In this document: piece by piece, positions 12,640 through 24,233 of the stretch
Numbering within the stretch: the first letter of the stretch is position 1
Layout of the letters: each line of letters starts with the position of its first letter
From: Triatoma infestans
Taxonomy: Eukaryota > Arthropoda > Insecta > Hemiptera > Reduviidae
Direction of reading: 5' to 3'
Assembly: GCA_011037195.1 (NCBI GenBank)
Contig: JAAEAF010002793.1
Location: 42,874 to 106,873, forward strand
DNA: 64,000 bases
The notes under the pieces: model-generated
Told to the model about the DNA's origin: nothing
What the model saw: the letters and a program-made list of their open reading frames with translations, nothing else
Databases searched by the model: none
Translations under genes and position numbers: made by a program

Positions 12640-13960
12640 AGTAGGCCTACATGTATAGACAGTATACATAAATTTGAGGATAATAGTTGAAGTCGTTGTT
12701 AAGAAAATCGCAAGAAGACAAAAAAAGAAACGTTTTTGTAAAGGATATTTAGGAGTTGTCGCAACTTCCGAGTTCCGATTTTTTCTTTAATTTTGTTACC
12801 AATATTGCCTTGGCATACAAGGCGAACCTACTCTGAGGAAGACTATTGCAATATGGGGCGAAGAGTCGGTTTATTATAACAAACCACGATCTGGAAACCT
12901 ATGTGCCTAAGGCAAGAAAATAATGGCCCCGAAAGGCTAAACGTTGGTCATTTAGTGAGCAAATATAGTGAGTATAAGGAACAATCTTTGGAACTTCTTC
13001 TCCCCTTCCGAGAAAACTATGAAAAACTGTGGAGAAAAAAAAACGCATTTGTCAGTACCGTCACATTTTCGGTTAATCGATTTCCTATTAAGCTTGTTTC
13101 TATTGTAAAATGTGTATTCATAACCATTCAGTTTGGCTCGAACCTAGGACCTTGCCCTTTTAAGTTTCTTATCTTCATCTAGGGGAAAAAAGAAATTAGA
13201 AATATTGTTTCTTACCATGTTGAGATGTTTTTCCATTTCATTCCAAGTGTAACCAAAGAAAGTGCTATAATCTTGATACCACTTTATTCACATCCCATTA
13301 CAAAGCGGAAAGTAAATGTCGAGGTTAACATTATATTTAGATCCAGATTTTCATATACGTATATGTATAGTATATATTATTAATAATGCTAATAGATTCT
13401 CTTGTAAACTATTTATCCATTCACGGCCTCATTAATCTTTAATATAATTGTACATACCTAAGGATGTATATGTATATATACACAAATAAATAGTTATAAT
13501 ACTTGGTCCATTCATAAAGAGCCCATATTATTCTCTCTCTCTCTCTTTCTCTTTCATTCCTGCCTTGTCTTTTGCATAATGAAAAAAAAAATGAGACTAA
13601 ATTAGAACGTGTTAATGCGATCGTGGGAGTTTGTATAGGAACCTTTGTTAATTTTTAATTTTTTAATTTCTTGTATCTTCAAAAGTGAATGACTTTTGGC
13701 GAAAAGAAAAGTTTCTCCCTTTATGCTAAGCGAGAGATCGTTAACAAATTAACACTAATTTTTGTTTTCTATTTTTTAATGTTTTTTTTTTTCTATAAAG
13801 TACATTTCCATTAAAAAACTACCATTGCCTTCTATATAATTAATTGTTTTTGCTTTTTAATCAGCTGTTTTAAAAACATTTACTTCCTTCTCATCAGAAA
13901 TACATAAACAAAATTGCTAATTTTACTGCCTTTTTTTTTACTTTCCCTTATTCTTGGTGG
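12640..13960. other. No gene seen; simple repeats
   Basis: AT-rich DNA with a (CT)n tract at 13531-13554. A 93-codon chance frame at 12901-13182 has no recognisable motif. Confidence 0.5.
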
Positions 13961-13961
13961 T

Positions 13962-14200
13962 CAGAGGAAGTGTTGCGCGTGTCAATTTGTGTGTGTGTAT
14001 ATGCGAGTGTATTATGTACTCGTCTGTGAACAAAATATCTCAAAAACGAAAAATTACCGGAAGCTCATATTTGATATTACGTTTAGTTATTACATCGTAA
14101 TAAAGTTTTAAGCAGAGTCCATCAACCGGAAGTGTTCTCCAGTTTTTGCGTTTTTTCCAAAATGGCTTTAACGATATTTTTCTTTAAACACATAGTATAA
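13962..14200 (+). repeat. Family A copy, left end and interior
   Basis: Opens GAGGAAGTGTTGCGCGTGTC. It lacks the TTTTCACCGG block through an internal deletion, then shows CTGTGAACAAAATATCTCAA, AAACGAAAAATTACCGGAAG, CATCAACCGGAAGTG and GGCTTTAACGAT. A clear deletion derivative. Confidence 0.6.
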
Positions 14201-14975
14201 AATATTTTTTGGGAAAAGATGATAATTTTAAGAGAGAGTTCAGGGAAATTGTGAGAGTTTAAGCTGAATTGTACACTGTCACTGAGGGCTGATAATTGAA
14301 TCTTTCTCAACGTATATAATAGTAAGTGTTTCACCCCCAGAGATTTTTTTTTTTTAACGTAAAATACGTTTTTTCAGAGGCCCCAAAGGAGGTTAAAAAC
14401 CGAACGAAAGAGCTAACTAACGCTTTTTAATAATAAGAAGGTATTTTAGACCCGCAATTTTTGAAGAAATACCTACTTGATTTACCTTATGTGTTGATAC
14501 GTAATCTTGAACTGCAGCAGTGAACACATTTCATAACCCAGTAGATACTAATTTATATCAATATAAACTATATATTTTATTATTGTATAACATTCTCTTA
14601 TATATAATTACTATTGATTATAAATATGTTAAATTAATTTAGCTTGAAATAAAATAAAACACAAAATAATTTAAGCGCATTCTGTCCACCCCTCCATTAG
14701 ACACCGATTTTAATTTTATTTTATTATTTATTATGTTATCTTTTGTCATCTCATTTGCTTGTTGTGTGTAATTCGCAGTTGCAAATAAAATAATTAAAGC
14801 AAAAAAAAAAAAGAAAGTAAAAGAGTAGTGAGTTAAGGAAAAAGATTCATAATTATCGCCCTATATTGCAACAGGCTTCTTCAGGTCAGTGTACCGGCTT
14901 GAATGCTAAAGCATCACTGGTAAGAAACTGGGCGGGTAGAACAGGTGAGAAGGACCCCCTACCCTACTTTCTCTG

Positions 14976-15480
14976 TCGATTGATTGATTGATAAAGAGCA
15001 GGCGAGGCTCGTTCCACAGCGACTTACACGAAGAGGTCTATTGTGGATTCCCTATGGTTACGGCACATCTTTCAGCTTTGCCTTTTAATCAGGCCTAGCA
15101 AAGTGAAAGCTCATTGCTTCGGGACTGTTTATTTCTAGTTTGAAGAAACTTGCCCTCATCAGGCCGGCACACTCATGGAGCATGAGTTCTGGGGTTTTTT
15201 CATCGGCCTTAAATAATCGGCATAGCGCGGGTCTGCAAATGAAGTTGGTGCATGTTTCTAGTCAGCCTGCAATGCCCCGTTAATGCACCCACTATTAACA
15301 TTATATCCCTTCGGCTCTGGTTCAATAGGTCCCTGGTGAATTTAGGCAAATGTCTCTAAATAAAGAATTTAGCCTGAATCTGTCCAGGTTATCTATCCTA
15401 CCATTGCAGACGCTGTTCTTCTAACCAGCCTTTCCTCTGTCATCTTGCAGTGACTGGCTGTATAAAATAAGCGGGGTTCA
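14976..15480 (-). pseudogene. LINE ORF2 C-terminus (R1/Jockey-like, with the RNase H-distal region)
   Basis: The minus-strand translation reads RDLLNQSRRDIMLIVGALTG, then HCRLTRNMHQLHLQTRA (about 15210-15330). This is the RRD...(L)TGHC.L..H...(L) block found after the RNase H domain in Jockey/R1/I-type LINE proteins. After a frameshift it resumes as CRLFKADEKTPELMLHECAG, the matching Cys-rich block. A (GATT)n run at 14981-14994 lies where the 3' tail of a minus-strand LINE would be. The 5' part is missing. A dead, 5'-truncated insertion. Confidence 0.75.
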
Positions 15481-15984
15481 GTCTCTCCAATTCAATACTA
15501 AATAGATGTTAAATTGTTTTAAGCGAACAAATACCGTGTGAAAGTCACCTATTATGTAAATAAATCATTTTATTTATTTATTTATTTTTTGCAAAATTCA
15601 ACATATTATTTCTGGACAGCTTTTTCCCAGTCAAGAAAAAAAATGCGGCAATTAAAACAAAAATTAAAGTAATTAACAATTTTGATCTAAAAAACCGAGC
15701 CTTGCTAAAAAGAACAAGAAGCAAACAAACAGTTTAATTTATTCAAATGACTCCATTTACTCTGTTCAATTTAAAAACATAATCTTAAATTCTTTAACTA
15801 AATACTATAACTTGAAATTGTTTCCGGTTTATTTTTTTTAACGTCTTTTTAATGAAATATGTCTTGTATTTATGAAAATTATTTTTTTAATTTCAGTTAA
15901 TTTTTTTATTTCAATATTTTGGAGACTATTACAAGTTTGGTTTGTAGTCTTAATTAAAACAGGATATTAAAATTCTTTCACCTC

Positions 15985-16116
15985 GAGTGTGTAAACAAAA
16001 TTTGCTCTGTGCAAGTCTGTGTTGTCACACTGTCTGAAAAACGCACCCGATGGGCGAATGCCCGAAACCGGTCGATGACCACAAAATGAAGCAGGCTACC
16101 ACGGAAAATGTCTCTG
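15985..16116 (+). mobile_element. Family B short element (132 bp) with 13-bp target-site duplication
   Basis: The element starts GAGTGTGTAAAC and ends GAAAATGTCTCTG. It is flanked by perfect copies of ATTCTTTCACCTC at 15972-15984 and 16117-16129, which is direct evidence of insertion. It contains the GGGC-loop-GCCC hairpin, GAAACCGGTC and GATGACCAC. The CTGAAGA core present in the other copies is lost here by a small deletion near 16046. It has no coding capacity. Confidence 0.8.
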
Positions 16117-16560
16117 ATTCTTTCACCTCATTTTATATGTTAATATATGTTAACTAAGTTTTGTATCTTTATTAATTGTATATCGATACATAATTAATGA
16201 TATATAATAGAATTTAAAGTTTTCTTTATACTCGTATACCGCTTCTTTGCGTCCATAAGTTTATCATTCTTTTTTTTTAATGCACTGTTAACATGATATT
16301 AATTTTTTTGGGGGGGTTTCGCGTCCGAGATTATTCTCACGTGCTTCCTGGATATCCAACTAAACGAGCAACATCAATCGCCAGCGCAGCCTAGTTCTTT
16401 TATGGGTGAATAACCGGAGCCATGACGAAAAAAAAAATGATATTAATTTTATAAAATTATATTACTTATGGTAGCAGGTTTTGTTTTTAATCCATGTTTA
16501 CTATGATATGAACAATATTTTATCGTAAATCCTATTATTTATGTAGTTGCCTACATGGTA

Positions 16561-16960
16561 AGAGGAAGTATTGCGAGCGTGCCAAATGTTCGATATCCAG
16601 TCTTCACCGGATATGCACGTTTTGATGAGGTTCACTTTTTCGGAAAAGGGTCTGTGTGTGGTGTGCTACCATGGGACCCGACAATAAGGTTTTCATCAAT
16701 ATCACTCAACCTGGAATTAACACTTTACTGAATGGATTTTTTTCCAATTTTTTGCCATTTTCCAGAAAGTCGCTGCCACAATTTTCTTTAAACTTGAAAT
16801 ATTATTTTATATTAATATTATCCGCATTTAGAGGACCAGAAATAGTTGACTATAGAAAATTTGACACGATCACTGTATATGTATTTATGTAACTAATATG
16901 AAGTAAAAGTTGAACTATATTTTAGTAAATTATAGTGGGGGGAGGGGAGAAAGTCACTCC
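16561..16960 (+). repeat. Family A copy, left end and interior
   Basis: Opens GAGGAAGTATTGCGAGCGTG, then TCTTCACCGGATATGCACG, CATGGGACCCGACAATAAGG and the block that precedes AACACTTTACTGAATGGATT. It fades before the hairpin end. Confidence 0.65.
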
Positions 16961-16989
16961 GAAAAAAATAGTGTCTGAATGATTTATTT

Positions 16990-18400
16990 TTTTTTGAAAC
17001 TCACGTCTATGACCTCGGTCAACATGATCTGATGTCACATAACACTACCTTTTCACTGTGTTTTCTATGTTACTGTTGTGGGGTTTTATTGATTTTATTT
17101 TAATAATAATTATAAAATCTGTAGTGAAAGTTTCAAAGGACTTACTTCAGGAAACCATACAGTTTTTACTTTTTGATTCATACAAGCTACTATTACGGCA
17201 ATGCCTCTGTCTGCGACTACAAAACTTAGTGTCAAGTCTAGATCACAGATCCCCAGAGCCTTCTTAAAATAAATTTTCTGCAACCGTTTAATAATGTGAA
17301 CTTTATTAAAATAAAAGCAATGGCTAAAGTAGTACTTTATTTCACTCGTGAAGTAAAATTTGTTTATTTGCTAGTGAGATAAAGTAATTATGCAGTGACA
17401 TCTTCATTTAGTCAACTTTATATCAGTTAGGTAATGTAAAAACAGTTTTTTCCTATTACTTTAGTTTGATATTTTTTTACTATTTTTAAGTTTATTATTC
17501 AAAAAATAATAAGTATTTACCTTAATAAATGCTCCTAATAGTTTAAACTAAAATAATCTTTCGTAAGGAGACCTCAATACTTAAGTATTTAAAATGGAGA
17601 GGGAGGAAGAATTGAATTTGAAAACCCTCTTCCAGAAATAAAAGAAACAGCGAAAATGTAGTTGAAGAGTTGCTTCCTGCAAAATTTAAGGAACTTTATG
17701 AAACAGATATAATAATTTCAGAGATTGGTGTAAGTCACAGAATGTGAAAACAATAACCAAAATATAGTAATAGCATATTTTAATGAAATTCAAAAACTGT
17801 AAAATCATCAACATTATGGACTATATATATCCAGTGCTAAAATTAACTATAAATTTGCAAGACAACGTTCATATAGGTGTATTAATAATCTTAAAGCTTA
17901 CATAAAAAGAAAATCTGATGGGGTACAAACCTAAAAGAGATCAAATATATTTACTGGAGATGACATGAATACATTTGTAAAAGAGGTTCCTGAAACCATA
18001 CAGTTTTTACTTTTTGATTCTTAGGCTTCCACATACTAATGTGGAAGATAATCTGCTTTTATTTATTCATTTTTTTCTTTGTTTCACCTAAAGGTATTAT
18101 ATATCATTTTTCCATTAGATGGCTTTCATTATTCGAATATCGGGAGTATGCAGATATGGGGAACTTATTAAAATGCATTGAATGATTTGCAACAAAGTGA
18201 AGATTTTGCAATTGTAAATATACCAGATTCAAAGAAGAATGGCACAACGTAGCTTCGTAGTTACAAAAACACATTTCTTCAGTAGACTTCAAATAAATGT
18301 TAAAATAAAATAAATACCTAGCTTTCGGACATTTTATCCAAAATACCTTCTATGATAATTGAATTCCTAAATAATCCTCACCCGGAAAGCTTCCACAGGC
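16990..18400. other. No gene recognised
   Basis: AT-rich DNA. A short duplicated phrase, GAAACCATACAGTTTTTACT, occurs at about 17151 and again near 17992 followed by TTTTGATTC, so part of 17140-18020 may be an old duplicated or retroposed unit. No coding frame is convincing. Confidence 0.4.
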
Positions 18401-18404
18401 CACT

Positions 18405-18650
18405 ATTATCTATCGTGGAATAGATCAGCATCACTCTTTGCTAACGAAGATTTTGCCCGAAACCTTCGTGTCTGATGCGGTGTTAGTGTCTAAGTGGAAT
18501 ACTAAGTTTGAGCTTCCTGCGGCTTTTCGTTTTTTGAGGTATTCGCTTATACACCCACACACATGAACAGACCTAAAAACATTTTTTTTTATTCAGGGGA
18601 TCGCAAAACCGATATTTTCGGGAAAAAAGTCAATTTCATAAATTTGGTAG
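18405..18650 (-). repeat. Family A fragment, reverse orientation
   Basis: On the plus strand it shows GCCCGAAACCTTCGTGTCTG, GTGGAATACTAAGTTTGAGC and TTCCTGCGGCTTTTCGTTTT, which are the reverse of Family A interior blocks, followed by (CA)-rich sequence and a degraded left-end block near 18600-18640. Confidence 0.6.
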
Positions 18651-19204
18651 TTAAATTACCCCTTTATTGGCAGTCCACCTAGAGTGCTATTCCCAGAATT
18701 ACTAAAAAGAAAAATACCGTCATTATTCGCACTATCGTCACAAAAATCTATGAAAGTCCTTGAAAAAAAAAAAAACACGAACTGTAGTTGTTATCTGAAC
18801 ACAATGGGTAGAGTTGTAGCGAGTAGTGGTCGATTCAACTATAACAACAGCGAATGGAACGAACAAAACAGAGGCCATTGTCCGTATGTCTTCGTGACCC
18901 GACATAGCGTCATTTCCGGTCCGCTCGCACTTTGTATACAGACAGTCATAGGAGACACTCAGACAAAACACTTAAAATACATACACATACACACACAGAG
19001 GGCAGTCTGTAATATAACCGTGTGAACGTATTTTTCTCCTATAAATAACTTCTTTCTTTTTCCACACTATTTATTACGTATTCCCTGTATTTCTCTCGTT
19101 CTCTCTGCATCTGTTTTCATTTGTTCTGGAATTGTTCTGGAAGTTTCTGTAACCAGTACCATGATGAAATCAAATGCAAAATTGCATAACCCAATACGAA
19201 TATA

Positions 19205-19350
19205 AAAATCTGATGTAAAACACTCGTACGACTTTCACGTATTACATTGACATAGTTATACTAATTGATAAATTCTCTTGAAACATGGAATTTTGATTAA
19301 ATGTTTAGCTTACTTCAATATTATAAAGCTAGAAGAATCTAAATCTCCGG
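19205..19350 (-). repeat. Family A right-end fragment, reverse
   Basis: Begins with the reversed hairpin end (CTGATGTAAAACACTCGTAC, then GACTTTC) and then subterminal sequence. A minus-strand LINE remnant follows. Confidence 0.5.
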
Positions 19351-19559
19351 ACATGCAAATCTAGAGCGGAAAGAGAGGGTGGACAGGCTGGGGCTAGGAT
19401 GGGATCCACATTATCATTTTGTGGTCCCGAGCTTGCTGTAACCGTCAATATGCACTTTTCCTAACAGTTCTTAGCCATATCATGTCACTGCCAACGTTCA
19501 CATATGGTAAAGGTCACTCTAATGCCACCCTAGCTCAATGTTTCACCTTTTCTCAAAAA

Positions 19560-20080
19560 ATATTTTATGGCCGATTGAGTAATCTCTTAAGTATTCCTAC
19601 AATACTTCAGTCTTCCTACAGTACCTACAGAGCCTCGGTTGGCACCGTGCGACTGAAACTCCCCATAAGTAACAAAATTGAACTTTGAGTCGCAGAGACA
19701 TGTCTCATGAAAACCGAATCACTTACTTTGTGGGCCCATAGAGAACAGCAATACAGCACCTTCGCGAGTAATATGCTTCTATACATTATTTTGACTGCTC
19801 TCTTCTCAAGTAAGACCCAGATCCTTGCGAGTAACGTGCCTAAGCTGCCCCATAAGCGTATTGGACTTGATTGTTAATTCTTTAATATCGGGAATGATAC
19901 TCAACTTGCAGCCTAAAATAATTCCTAAGTATTTCACCTGCTGAACCTGAAGGCCAGGGGAACTTTAAGTTTCTTCTTTTTCTGAGAAGGAAACCATTGC
20001 TGGTAGATGTATTTTTAATGGACTCATTTGGTTAGCCAATCATTTACACAAGGTAGGCAGGACGTCCTGTGTTTTGCCTC
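19560..20080 (-). pseudogene. LINE reverse transcriptase, C-terminal part (R1/Jockey-like)
   Basis: The minus-strand frame reads LANQMSPLKIHLPAMVSFSE near 20030, then LQVQQVKYLGIILGCKLSII (about 19890-19950). KYLGIIL followed by LS.IPDIKE is the palm-to-thumb junction of R1/Jockey reverse transcriptases. It continues AVKIMYRSILLAKVLYCCSL, then WAHKV, and SFSRTVPTEAL, which matches the R.VSTEAL(Q)VL block of the same proteins. Stops interrupt it, for example just before SSPGLQ and inside the TEAL-VL block. The catalytic (Y/F)ADD box is not visible. A dead copy. Confidence 0.75.
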
Positions 20081-20340
20081 AGAATTGTGACTATGGACCA
20101 CTACCACTATCTAGGTCAGTGGAAATGTTCTCAAGGTAATGCTTGGGGGGAGAGGATATCTTAAGATACTGTAGTCAGACCGGTAGACTTTTGGGGAATT
20201 TTTCTTAGAAGTAGAAGCTTTTTATTACAGGGGGGGGGGATAAGAGCCATATTGGCTTAGGTCCAGCGCCTTCGGGCACCCTCATTAGTAATAATAATAA
20301 TATGCTGATCACGCGTATACATTCCAACATGCGCACGCAC

Positions 20341-20359
20341 AAGCACACACACACACACA
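20341..20359. repeat. (AC)n microsatellite inside a Family A remnant
   Basis: AC run next to a reversed Family A left-end fragment (20380-20440, with CAGAGGACCACAATACGTG). Confidence 0.85.
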
Positions 20360-20939
20360 TAGATTTTCTGAAAGCTGCTCTTTCTGATTCAGAGGACCAC
20401 AATACGTGTATTTCCATGAATATCCAAAATCGAAAATACGACCAGTAAACAGTAACTTTCACAATTTTTATTTTTTTAAAAGATAATTGAAGTGAAAATA
20501 TAAATAAATAATAAATCCCCACCCCTCAAGTCTTTATTTCATCTGTTTCCTATTCATGACGCTCCACCGTCCCGTAGAGGCTTTAAAAATTACCTGAATT
20601 CCGGTATTGTAGATAACCTTTCCATACATAACCTTTATGTCTTGCGAACATGTTTGTTGTAGAAAAATAGGTGAAGGAGTCCAATTGGCTAAATAAAATT
20701 CCGTTTTCAAGTAGCCGACTTGGAAGTCACTAATACAGGATATGGATATGGCTTGTACGTATCGTTGCAATATTGTTTTCAATGATGTGAAACGTTTTTC
20801 TTCGTTTTCCAAGAAATTATTTATCCAAGATTTCACCAGAATTATTTGGTAATAATCCCCAATCCTAGCTGTAAATAGCTTTTTTATGGAAAATGTTTGC
20901 ATAATCCTATAATGGGTTTACCATCTACATAATGGTAAA

Positions 20940-21270
20940 ACCGTTATATCATACTGAAGTGGTACTTTAGGAGAAAGCGTAACGCTACTGTTTCCCCCAG
21001 AACCCGAAAAAATGAATTTTCCCGGGAAAATGTTTCAAATTAAAGTGATAGATATTATGAAGTGTAGATAGTATACTTAGTTAAGAAAATCGTTGGAGCC
21101 TTTTTTGGGGGGTGGGGGGTAGGGGATAACATCTAGTAATGTAGCACTTCCGATTGATGAATTATGCCCGAAAGCTTCGTGTCTGTTGCGCGTTCGTAGT
21201 GCTCTAAACGGAATGCTAAATTTGAGCTTACTGCGACATCCAAAAAACTTGTATTTTTGTCTTACTAAGG
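20940..21270 (-). repeat. Family A copy, reverse orientation, interior
   Basis: The plus strand shows the reversed interior in order: GGTACTTTAGGAGAAAGCGT, the TTTCCCCCAGAACCC block, TTTCCCGGGAAAATGTTTCA, AAAGTGATAG, AAAATCGTTGGAGCC, TTATGCCCGAAAGCTTCGTG and the GAGCTTACTGCGA block. One of the clearer interior copies; both ends are missing. Confidence 0.7.
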
Positions 21271-21334
21271 AGTGAGAGAAAGTAAAAAAAGGAATTTTAG
21301 ATAGTTGTGCGGAATTTTTGATGCTAAATTTCAA

Positions 21335-22775
21335 ATTTTATTTGGGTTGGTTCAATGTTATTGGCGCGCTCTCCTTGACTATAATGTAATCAGTTCTCAA
21401 CCTGGCTGGGTTATTGGGCTGATACTTGTCCTTCCTCGTCTTTTTATTTATATTAGGACAAATGTGTAAAATTTAAATTTAAAGGAGTTGGAGAAAGTCA
21501 TGACGTGAGAGTTTCCACGCCAGATTTTTTGTTTTTAATTGTCTGTCAACAAGAGGTCAGCCATCTGTTTGCAAATTTTAAACTTTTATAGCTCAGGTTT
21601 TTACTTACCTTCATGTATTCTTATGGGTTATTCCATTTTAGGAATTTGTTTTGGTTTACCTTGAAAAAATAAAATAACCTTATATTACCCGGATAAACAT
21701 TTTCGTTAGATTAAAATGTTAAAAACAAAAAAAAAATGATCAACGATTAAGATATCCAACTTTTCTTTAAATTTCATTTTAATTTCTAAACTGGAAGATT
21801 GACTTTTTCTTTTCTTTCATTTTTATTAAACTGGTGTCAGGTGCTCCAGGTGAATACAGGTTCTCTCTTACTGCTGCTACCTTGCATATAATTTCATGTG
21901 ACGCTTAGTTAATTGGGACGATCTACAATTATACTATTTTCAAATAACAACGCTCTAAGCAATACGATTACCATTTTAAATAAAAAGTTGTTCTAGTTAA
22001 TTTTTACTTCTTTTTTTTTAATTAGAATAACATATCGATTATTATTTTTTATTCATTTAAAAAAAAAAAGTAGCAAAGATTGTTTATATTATTTTGTAGA
22101 CGTGTTTATTATTTATTTAGTCAGCACTGGCCTTCTTGGTCAGCTGGTTTCAGCGACATTTTTACATCCTCATTAGTTTTATCTCCTTGCTATTATACTA
22201 CTTTAGCTCAAAAGTTATGCATAATATTAATAATATCTTTTATAAAGATCTTTGTTATTATATGGGTAATAAGATATGGCTTTAATTCTGTTTCTTTTCG
22301 AATATTATCTACTCTTATATATGTTTGTATATAGAAACGTCTTTTTTTCTCCTTATTTATGTGTTGATATAACACATACACGCGCACAAACACACACACA
22401 CACAAAATTAAGAGGTACAATCACTTAATTAGTACTTATCTTTGTTCATTTATTTATCAGTTAGTTTTTAATAAAAAAAAAATTAATCTTGTTCTGAAAT
22501 AAGAAACAACATACATATACTTGTGTGAAAGACTCCTACGACTGTTCAGTAAAGATGCACTTCTGGTCAACCGATTTACTTCACGTTCAGAATTTTGTCA
22601 ACACGTGTAATTCTAATTAATATTATTCTGTTGATAGAATTGTATAATAAACTATTTTATTTTATTAAGAAATTCACAACTACACAGATAGTATGTACAA
22701 CAAGTGAATGTGATGATAAGCGACATATAAGTAAAGGGCGTGAAAAACGTGTGTGGGAGGAGATGCCTCTCAAAG
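21335..22775. other. No gene seen
   Basis: AT-rich sequence with homopolymers, a CAGCTG palindrome at 22141 and an (AC)n run at 22389-22404. A degraded reversed Family A hairpin end may lie near 22523-22550. Confidence 0.45.
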
Positions 22776-22779
22776 GAAT

Positions 22780-23095
22780 GAAATGGTAACATAAAATTAG
22801 GTGGTCGCGAGGTCAGCGGCGTTTCTGTCTTCTGGGAGAGTTGTGTGGGATAGTAAAGAAGAGGGTTTTGGACTAAATGGTTAGGATAGTTGGAATCATG
22901 GAATTTTTTGTAACGCGTTTTTATTAGCTGATGGGCAAAAGGGATTTTGAGAGGTCTCTGTGAAGGGTTAGGTTGGAAACATAAAACGAGGCATTGGTAA
23001 TTCTTCCGAGGGTTTTGGATTGTAAAGATTGAATGCGATAAGAGTTGGAATGCTTGGTTGAACCCCAGACCTCGTATAATAAACTAAAATAGTAC
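22780..23095 (-). pseudogene. Jockey-like LINE, extreme C-terminus
   Basis: The minus-strand reading gives YEVWGSTKHSN, then RIQSLQSKTLGRITNASFYV and SNLTLHRDL. This is the (Y)G.(E)LWG...SN...IQ.FQSK.LR.ITNA..YV.N..LH.DL block that ends many Jockey-type LINE proteins in insects. After one frame change it continues PFAHQLIKTRYKKFHDSNYP. The same block recurs at 37270-37520. 5'-truncated and frameshifted. Confidence 0.78.
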
Positions 23096-23410
23096 TTTTA
23101 TAGGAAAGCATAACCCCACCACTTCTGCCAAAACCTTCCTTATATGAATTTTCCCGGATTAATGTTTCAAATAATAGTTGTAGCTGTTTAACTATGTAGG
23201 TTGGTATGCCAAGTTTAAACGAAATCTCTAGTCCGTTTTCTAGGAAATAAAAAAAAAAAATTATAAATTGGTACTTTTGGTTGAGGAATTTTGGCAGCTA
23301 AATTGCTATAGTTATAACCTACAAGGAATGTCAAGTTTGAAGTACTCGCGATTTTTCGTTATTCAGCCTGTTCAGATACATAACACGGACACACACACGC
23401 ACGGACCATT
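23085..23410 (-). repeat. Family A copy, reverse orientation, interior
   Basis: The reversed interior starts TAGTACTTTTATAGGAAAGC and continues ATGAATTTTCCCGGATTAAT and GTTTCAAATAATAG, ending in an (AC)-rich patch (23383-23402). It abuts the LINE remnant. Confidence 0.6.
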
Positions 23411-23619
23411 TAAGTTTTAATTGATTTTTTTGACATAGATGATATAATTGATTGAGGTGGTAATTATATAAATTAGTTATTAGGGAACAAGGATTGTTCC
23501 CTAAACTCTTAACCTGCCAAGATTAAATACAACAAACTTATTAGATTTCTGAAAAATGATCTTTTTATGTTGAAAGTTACAGATTTATATTATATCGATA
23601 CGTCTTACAGCTGGTAAGA

Positions 23620-24233
23620 AAGAGGAAGTATTGTGATCGTGTCGATCGGTGGATTTTCGAAATTGAGTTTTCACCGGAAATTCTTGTTTCGAGTTCCCGT
23701 GAGTACGGAAAGAAATCCGAATGGTGTGTATGTATGGTCAGCATCACTTAAATAAAAAAAAAAAGAGGGGAAAATCACAGAAAGTTCAAATTTGATATTT
23801 AGTTTTACGTCTACACCGGGATAATAAAGTTTTGTTCAGAATCGTACACCCGAAAGTAACCGGTTTACTGAAATGGATTACTAACTTTTTTGCGATTTTC
23901 TTTAAACTTGTCACACACATGACAGTCTGTAGCTTATATTGAAAACTTTTCTCTAGGAAAAATCATTTAAGTTCGTGGTTCTCGGATAGATATGGTACGT
24001 ATGCTTTCCTCATAAAGTGCCATTTCAGTTTATTTTACGATTCTGTCATCTACACCCTACGTGTTTCATCACACTTGGTGTACTAACCACAAGGGTTCTC
24101 TAGGTGACCTATCACTTTTGTTTGAAACATTTTTCCGAGAAAATTGATTTCAGAGGGTTTTTGCAGGACTGCAAGGTCATATCGCAGTACGAGAAGGAAG
24201 TCATTTGAGTGTTTCTTACCAGATTTTTTTTCT
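23620..24233 (+). repeat. Family A near-complete copy (about 0.6 kb)
   Basis: It has the left end GAGGAAGTATTGTGATCGTG with TTTTCGAAATTGAGTTTTCA right after it. The interior includes AAATCACAGAAAGTTCAAAT, CTCATAAAGTGCCATTTCAG and the GAGAAAATTGATTTCAGAGG block. The right end is GTACGAGAAGGAAGTCATTT followed by GAGTGTTTCTTACCAG and a T-run. No ORF. It defines the outer limits of the family together with the copies at 35786 and 42275. Confidence 0.75.

Noticed and set aside
16043..16076. Hammerhead-like fold in the Family B copy at 15985
   Set aside because: This copy has lost the CTGAAGA core through a small deletion, so only the GGGC/GCCC hairpin and the GAAACCGGTC remain. The motif claim rests on the other copies.
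18684..19025. 113-codon frame and its opposite-strand shadow
   Set aside because: Rich in low-complexity K and IHIHTQ sequence from A-runs and an (AC)n patch, no conserved motif, overlaps a degraded repeat neighbourhood.
20534..20902. 122-codon minus-strand frame
   Set aside because: One of the longest frames but no recognisable domain; it lies between two Family A remnants and a chance length is plausible. Kept out of the gene list for lack of support.
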